From DATKKX01 sp035542775 (GTDB lineage Bacteria; Planctomycetota; Phycisphaerae; UBA1845; UTPLA1), in contig DATKKX010000457.1 of NCBI GenBank assembly GCA_035542775.1, forward strand, positions 1-10,339: 10,339 nt of DNA, given 5' to 3'. This document shows positions 5,878-10,339 of the stretch, one piece after another (position 1 is the first letter of the stretch; the number at the start of each line of letters is the position of its first letter). The position numbers and the translations under genes were made by a program. The notes under the pieces were generated by a model. It was not told the origin of the DNA. It worked only from the letters and a program-made list of their open reading frames with translations, and did no database searches.

Positions 5878-8800
5878 TTACTCCCCTGCCTTCGACGACT
5901 CCGTCCGCACCAGCACAATCGGCTCGCGCTGGTGCTTGTCGGCGTCGACGCAGAACTCGCGGACCTTGTCGTACGCGGCCTTGGGGATCTCCAACGCCTT
6001 GACGCTCAGCTCGCGGCGGATTTCCAGCGAATCCTCGTCCTGCACGACCTTCAATTCATAGTCCAGCCAGTCGGTCTGCGACCGGGTGGGTTCCGGCATC
6101 GACTCGACGCGGAAACCCTTGGGCAGGTGGTATGTCTCGACGAACCGCTGCGTGGCGGTGTAGGCGTTCCAGATGTCGTAGGTGCGGTCGGTGCGGTCGG
6201 CATAGCTCTGCGTCAACTGGAGCATCTCCTTGGCCCGGAGCATCATCTTGTCGCCGGAGACCTGGCCGACGTTGGGGGCGTCGAAATCGAACTCGATCTT
6301 GACGGGAAGGTCGCGGTTCTCCAGGTCGCTGAACTTCACCGACGTGACGCGGCTGCCGGGATAGACGTAGTTGGCGAACTGTTCCAGGCGCTGCCGGCGC
6401 AGGCCTTCGGCCTCGAACGCCTGGCGCATGCTGCTGGCGAATTGCCCCGTTGTATCCCAGGTGAACTTGGCTTTCGCGGAGCCGTTCGCGGCCAATTGCA
6501 GATCAATGTGATACTGGCTGACAGACTGGGCCGGCGAATCGACCGGCGTCTTCATGAACACCATCTGGCCATCATCCTTGAAAACCATCACCTCGATGCC
6601 CTGATTCGACCACGGCAAGGTATCGATGCCGCTGTAATTCGCCGTGCCGTCGATCCAAATGCCCTTGGAGAAATCATCCCCGTTGGGCACATACGCGATG
6701 GCGTGGTCGCACTGGTTGGAGGGAATGTCGGCCCGCAGCCGGCCGGCGGAACGCGTGCGAAGGGTCACATAGTTCGCGGGAATGCCGGCCTCGCGAAGCA
6801 TGGTGATGAGCAAGGTGGCCTTGTCCTTGCAGTCGCCGGCTTCCTTTTCCAGAACGCTGCCGGCTTTGTGCGGCTTGATACCCATGATGCCGCGGTCGTA
6901 ATCCTGCCGATACTGGATTTTCTGCATGACGAAGTTGGCCACGGCGCGGATCTTCTCCTCCCGATCCTCGAGGCCCTTGGTCAGATCCTTGACCTTGGCG
7001 CGCACCGCGTCATCCGCAATGAACTGGTCCTTGACCAGCGAATACTCCCATCGAATGATTTCGTCCCAGTTCTCGATCGTGCTGACGCGGACGAGATCAG
7101 CGATATCCAGCAGCGGCGGACGGTTCCTCTCCGGCTCGATCATTGGAATGTTGTCGGCGCGATAGTCGTACACCACATGATCCTCGAACTCTCCCTGGGT
7201 CAACGCGGCGCGATCTCCCTGAATCGACTGCTGAATCGTGCGACTCTTCGGCACCAGCAGTATGAACTCCGACCGCAAGGCCGGGGTCGTTTCCTGGAAA
7301 AGGAAGGTCTGGGTGTACTGCCGGCTGAGCCATTCATTGGAGGATCCGCGGTGCTGGGCTTTCAGCTCGATAATGCTGCCGACCTGCAACTGTCCGAACT
7401 TGACCGTCCCTCCGCTGACTTGCGACGCTTCCACCTCGCCGCCGTCGGGTTGAATCACCACAGCGCGCTTGATCTTCGGGTTGAATCCGCCGGTGGACAT
7501 CGATGTAAAGCGGTTGCGCCCGCTGTCGTTGAGAATCTGCACGATCTGATGCTGGAGCGATGTGTAAGAGCCGTCATCGTTCAGCTCCACGACCTGATGA
7601 TCGAGCAATCGGACGGCATCCGCCTTGGGGTAGTCCGCCGGGGCGGCGCGGTTCTTGACGATTCGTGCCGCGTCCTCGTCGCTGATTCCATATCGATCGA
7701 AGGCCGCGATGGTTTCCGGTTGGATGAACTCCATGTACTCCCGAATCCACTTGTCGTCGGGATTGTACTTCAAGGCGATCTGCCACGTTTCCATCGCCTT
7801 GTCGTCCTGGCCCATCCGCTGGTAGATCGTCCCCATGAGCTTATGGACGCGGAAGTTGGCCTCGCAGACATCCAGGGCCGCCCGGCATTCGTCCAGAGCC
7901 TCTTCGTATCGTCTGCTTTCCATCAGCAGACCGGCCTTGGCCAGGCGCAGAGATATGGACAGCGGCTGGAGCTTCGAGAGAATCGAGTATTGCTCCAGGG
8001 CGTCATCGATCCGCCGCTGCTCGACGGCCAGTGAGATCAGCGCCCGCCGCGCCGCGGTGTTGCCGTACTCCTGGGCCAGAACCCTCTCGTAGTACTCCCT
8101 GGCCTGCTCACGGTACCCACGTGCCAAGGACTTGTCGGCATAGGTCTCCAGCACCCAGACCACGTCGGGCTTCCTGGCGAGCAGCCACTCAGCCTGACGC
8201 CAGACCCGCTCCTCCCAGTCCTTGTCCGCGTACAACTCGAGCAGGTAATACTGGGCATCGGGCCAATCGGGGTTGATCTCCGCGGCCTTCCGCAGCGTGG
8301 CCAGGGCCTTTTCGAACAGATTCTTGCTGTCATAGAAGCGGCCCAACTCGGCAAGGCATTCCGCGTGCGTCGGCTCCAGCGAGATGGCCTCCTTCATCGC
8401 GGTCAAAGCCTTCTCCGGCCGCTCGTCGTCCAGATAGGCCTTGGCCAGAAGCGCATAGTGGTCGCTGCATTTGCCGTTCAGTGCGACGAGCTTCTCGAAT
8501 GCCGCAACCGCCGCCATCTTGCGATTGGTCAGACTCGCGGCCCGGGCAAGATAGAACGTAGCGGCGGGGTCCTTCGGTTCGGCCTTGTGCAACTTCGAAT
8601 ACTGCTCATACAAACCACGAACGTACTCGAAATCCGCCTTACCTTCGCCCTTGGGCGTCTTGGGTATCTCAAGGGGTTCGCCGCGCTTGGCCCCAGTCCG
8701 CAGTTCCAGCGGCTCACCGTCGGCGGTCGTGAACCGCGCCGCCAGCTTCCATTGGTCATGCCGCTCACACACCTTGAACAAGACCTTGTTCCAGCCGGCA

Positions 8801-9738
8801 TGGAGACGGCAGGGCACCTCGTATTGGTCGAAGGCGAAGGCCACATCCTCGTCGTTGGAGAGCATCAGCGCGTCATTGACCCACGCCTTGACGGCGTTCC
8901 CCGCGCCGAAACGAAGCACGGCCTCGGTGTCCTTTTCCGCGCGCACGAATGTCAAGGCGTAAGCCAAAACCTGCGAGTTCGGATACATCACTGCGTCAAA
9001 GTCGACGGACCCGGCGCGATCGACATGCTTCAGACGCTCCCAGCCCACCTCCCGATCCCGTCCCTGATACTTCTTGGAGTAGTCGATCTCGGTTTCCGGC
9101 CCGTATTCCTTGTCGAAACCGCCGTTCTCCTCGTTGCTGAACGGCCCGATCACCATCCAGTCAGTCACCATCTTCAGCGTGCCGATCTCGCGCTGCGACG
9201 CGTCCAGGTCGCCGCGATCGATGTCCATGCCGGCGATCCGCCAGCGCAACGCCGCGCGATAGACGCCGCTCAGCTTCTGGTCCTGGGCGGCCTTGGCCAT
9301 CGCCTCAAACAACTGGTCACGCTGCTCCCGCGACAGGTTGAGCGTATCGGTCGTCGCGACGTACAACTCGGTTTCCGGGCGGCCGACGGGAATCAGCCTG
9401 AGATAATGCTGGAATGCCTTTTCGTACTGACCCCCGATCTGGGCGACAATGCCGGCGATCTCGTTGGCTTTGTAATGGTCGGGATCGATGGCCAACGCTT
9501 TTGCCGCCGCTTCCGCCGCCGCCGCATGATCCGACTTGTAGCGGCTGAGTGCCCAGGCGCGCCGTGCCCAGTCATCGGCGCTCGCCGATTCGCCAAGCGA
9601 CCGATCGAGGACCGCGTTTGCTTTCTTGGCGGTGGCCGGCCAATAAGTGCTGGATTTCGGGTTCTGCTCCGCCCAGACGGCGGCGGTCCAGACCGCCAGG
9701 ATCAGTGTCGCCACGAAAATGCGGGGGCGTGATGGCAT
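5878..9738 (-). CDS. exported TPR / DUF3857 / transglutaminase-like protein
   Basis: This 1286-residue protein opens with a Sec signal peptide (basic start, hydrophobic core at 7-22, likely cleavage after VWA at 23). A TPR-like stretch lies at about 50-116. Next, from W194 (WMVIGPF) to about 350, is a beta-rich region with FDKEYGPE, AWVND and GWNKVLFKV segments that looks like a carbohydrate- or galactose-binding-type sandwich. About eight TPR-type repeats fill 390-668. DUF3857 follows at about 706-870, then a transglutaminase-like domain with a full triad: C970 in GDCKDKA, H1012 in CDHAIAYV and D1030 in WIDGTA. The last 230 residues or so are beta-rich, as in other DUF3857 proteins. An enzyme active outside the cytoplasm is likely, as a protease/amidase or crosslinking enzyme; the substrate is unknown. 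The ATG at 9738 has GGAG eight bases upstream and gives the signal peptide directly; a GTG at 9774 would add 12 residues without a good ribosome-binding site. The ECF sigma gene follows on the same strand. Confidence 0.92.
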   Translation of the reverse strand: MPSRPRIFVATLILAVWTAAVWAEQNPKSSTYWPATAKKANAVLDRSLGESASADDWARRAWALSRYKSDHAAAAEAAAKALAIDPDHYKANEIAGIVAQIGGQYEKAFQHYLRLIPVGRPETELYVATTDTLNLSREQRDQLFEAMAKAAQDQKLSGVYRAALRWRIAGMDIDRGDLDASQREIGTLKMVTDWMVIGPFSNEENGGFDKEYGPETEIDYSKKYQGRDREVGWERLKHVDRAGSVDFDAVMYPNSQVLAYALTFVRAEKDTEAVLRFGAGNAVKAWVNDALMLSNDEDVAFAFDQYEVPCRLHAGWNKVLFKVCERHDQWKLAARFTTADGEPLELRTGAKRGEPLEIPKTPKGEGKADFEYVRGLYEQYSKLHKAEPKDPAATFYLARAASLTNRKMAAVAAFEKLVALNGKCSDHYALLAKAYLDDERPEKALTAMKEAISLEPTHAECLAELGRFYDSKNLFEKALATLRKAAEINPDWPDAQYYLLELYADKDWEERVWRQAEWLLARKPDVVWVLETYADKSLARGYREQAREYYERVLAQEYGNTAARRALISLAVEQRRIDDALEQYSILSKLQPLSISLRLAKAGLLMESRRYEEALDECRAALDVCEANFRVHKLMGTIYQRMGQDDKAMETWQIALKYNPDDKWIREYMEFIQPETIAAFDRYGISDEDAARIVKNRAAPADYPKADAVRLLDHQVVELNDDGSYTSLQHQIVQILNDSGRNRFTSMSTGGFNPKIKRAVVIQPDGGEVEASQVSGGTVKFGQLQVGSIIELKAQHRGSSNEWLSRQYTQTFLFQETTPALRSEFILLVPKSRTIQQSIQGDRAALTQGEFEDHVVYDYRADNIPMIEPERNRPPLLDIADLVRVSTIENWDEIIRWEYSLVKDQFIADDAVRAKVKDLTKGLEDREEKIRAVANFVMQKIQYRQDYDRGIMGIKPHKAGSVLEKEAGDCKDKATLLITMLREAGIPANYVTLRTRSAGRLRADIPSNQCDHAIAYVPNGDDFSKGIWIDGTANYSGIDTLPWSNQGIEVMVFKDDGQMVFMKTPVDSPAQSVSQYHIDLQLAANGSAKAKFTWDTTGQFASSMRQAFEAEGLRRQRLEQFANYVYPGSRVTSVKFSDLENRDLPVKIEFDFDAPNVGQVSGDKMMLRAKEMLQLTQSYADRTDRTYDIWNAYTATQRFVETYHLPKGFRVESMPEPTRSQTDWLDYELKVVQDEDSLEIRRELSVKALEIPKAAYDKVREFCVDADKHQREPIVLVRTESSKAGE

Positions 9739-10043
9739 GCCAATATCTCCAACTGGATGTACCGCTTTCGCCACTCACCGAGCAGCGTTACCTTCGCCGG
9801 CGGTCTGCACGCCGGGATGCAGCTTTCGACCTCCGACCGGACACGACACAGGCGTCCCGCCTCCGGAACGTGACGCGAAATGCCTCACACTCTGCGACCG
9901 TTCCTGGACGCATTGGTTTCCGGTCCTTACGAGCAGCAAGGGCCTGGAGTTCCATGGAATCGGCCCTCAGCATTGCCCGGGAGCATCTAAACCCATAGGA
10001 TGCTAACATCGATAGGAGTAATTGCCACCCGGCGGAGCGCATC
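9739..10043. other. divergent intergenic region
   Basis: These 305 bases separate two genes that point away from each other, so promoters for both should lie here. On the minus side I see only the GGAG ribosome-binding site and a heptamer CGAAAGC repeated twice (minus strand, around 9764-9770 and 9823-9829), with no convincing promoter. In the middle, TTCCATGGAA at 9950-9959 is a ten-base perfect palindrome of unknown meaning. The right end holds the promoter candidate described separately. I found no credible small gene or structured RNA. Confidence 0.5.
9973..10001 (+). promoter_or_regulatory. sigma-70-like promoter candidate for the LOG-family gene
   Basis: TTGCCC (9973-9978) and TAGGAT (9996-10001) are separated by exactly 17 bases. 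Each matches four of six consensus positions (TTGACA and TATAAT). Transcription would begin near 10008, about 36 bases before the ATG at 10044. The surrounding stretch is locally more A/T-rich than the rest of the intergenic region. The match was made by eye. Confidence 0.35.
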
Positions 10044-10339
10044 ATGCAGGAAAAACCCTCTCTGTACCGCGACCCATCCCAGGAAACCTGGCGTCTGTTC
10101 CGTATCATGGCCGAGTTCGTGGACGGCTTCGAAACCATGAGCCAGGTGGGCGAGGCGATCTGCGTTTTCGGTTCCGCCCGCGCGACGCCGGCCATGCTCC
10201 ACTATCAATGCGCCGAGAAGCTCTCGCACAAGCTGGCCGAGAAAGGCTTCGCTGTCATCACCGGGGGCGGCCCCGGAATCATGGAGGCGGCCAACAAGGG
10301 GGCCTACCAGGCCGGCGGCACGTCAGTCGGGTTGAATAT
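10044..10339 (+). CDS. LOG/TIGR00730-family Rossmann-fold protein (partial, 3' end outside window)
   Basis: The first 98 codons are present and the gene continues past the window edge. The N-terminal helix region (ETWRLFRIMAEFVDGFE) is followed by a Rossmann-fold start AICVFGSAR (38-46), then AVITGGGPGIMEAANKGA (70-87), which is the nucleotide-binding signature of the LOG family, long misannotated as lysine decarboxylase. Characterised members are nucleoside 5'-monophosphate phosphoribohydrolases that release a free base such as a cytokinin from its ribotide. The confirming PGGxGTxxE motif should lie just downstream and is not visible. The ATG is supported by GGAG at 10034-10037, six bases upstream. 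The longer N-terminus before FGSAR fits the YgdH/TIGR00730-like bacterial branch more than the short plant LOG proteins, so a general nucleotide-metabolism role is as likely as hormone activation. Confidence 0.9.
   Translation, partial: MQEKPSLYRDPSQETWRLFRIMAEFVDGFETMSQVGEAICVFGSARATPAMLHYQCAEKLSHKLAEKGFAVITGGGPGIMEAANKGAYQAGGTSVGLN

Noticed and set aside
5932..8034. A 700-codon open frame on the + strand, antisense to the TPR/transglutaminase gene.
   Set aside because: Its translation has no domain or motif and is rich in Leu, Asp, His and Val, as expected from the complement of GC-biased codons. The minus-strand gene has a signal peptide, TPRs and a catalytic triad in the same interval.
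8365..9732. A 455-codon open frame on the + strand, antisense to the N-terminal half of the same gene.
   Set aside because: It is another product of third-position GC bias, with no recognisable family and no better initiation signal than the real gene.
9950..9959. The perfect palindrome TTCCATGGAA in the divergent intergenic region as an operator.
   Set aside because: Ten bases are expected by chance at this scale, the flanks do not extend the symmetry, and no regulator gene is adjacent.

Overview
The window is GC-rich bacterial chromosome. It carries six recognisable genes, plus one small secreted-protein gene whose reading frame looks broken. I see no insertion sequence, CRISPR array, tRNA or rRNA. 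The combination of an ECF sigma factor translationally coupled to a DUF4349 membrane protein, a very large TPR/DUF3857/transglutaminase exported protein, and strong G/C bias at third codon positions suggests Planctomycetota (possibly a Phycisphaerae-like lineage). That assignment is an inference from gene style, not from a marker gene.

Left part, + strand. A leader of about 180 bases with three phased TTGG decamers precedes pnp (182-2404), which encodes a complete polynucleotide phosphorylase with an unusual tail of tandem [D/E]-R-x tripeptides. After a 181-base gap comes a small soluble NtrB-like histidine kinase (2586-3380). It is followed 21 bases later by a short gene for a small secreted protein. 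That gene's lipoprotein signal peptide (3402-3545) and probable mature domain (ending at 3964) lie in different frames, as if one base had been lost.

Middle and right, - strand, read right to left. A 1286-residue exported protein (9738-5878) has TPRs, a beta-rich domain, more TPRs, DUF3857 and a transglutaminase-like domain with an intact Cys-His-Asp triad. It is followed by an ECF sigma factor (5730-5179), which overlaps by ATGA a bitopic DUF4349 protein (5182-4037) that probably acts as its membrane anti-sigma factor. A sequence resembling an ECF-type promoter lies just before the sigma gene, consistent with autoregulation.

Far right, + strand. Across a 305-base divergent intergenic region, a LOG/TIGR00730-family Rossmann-fold gene starts at 10044 and runs off the window.

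No clearly new multi-gene system is visible. The points most worth checking are the anti-sigma candidate without the usual zinc motif, the split lipoprotein gene, the PNPase tail repeat, and the layout of the large transglutaminase protein.
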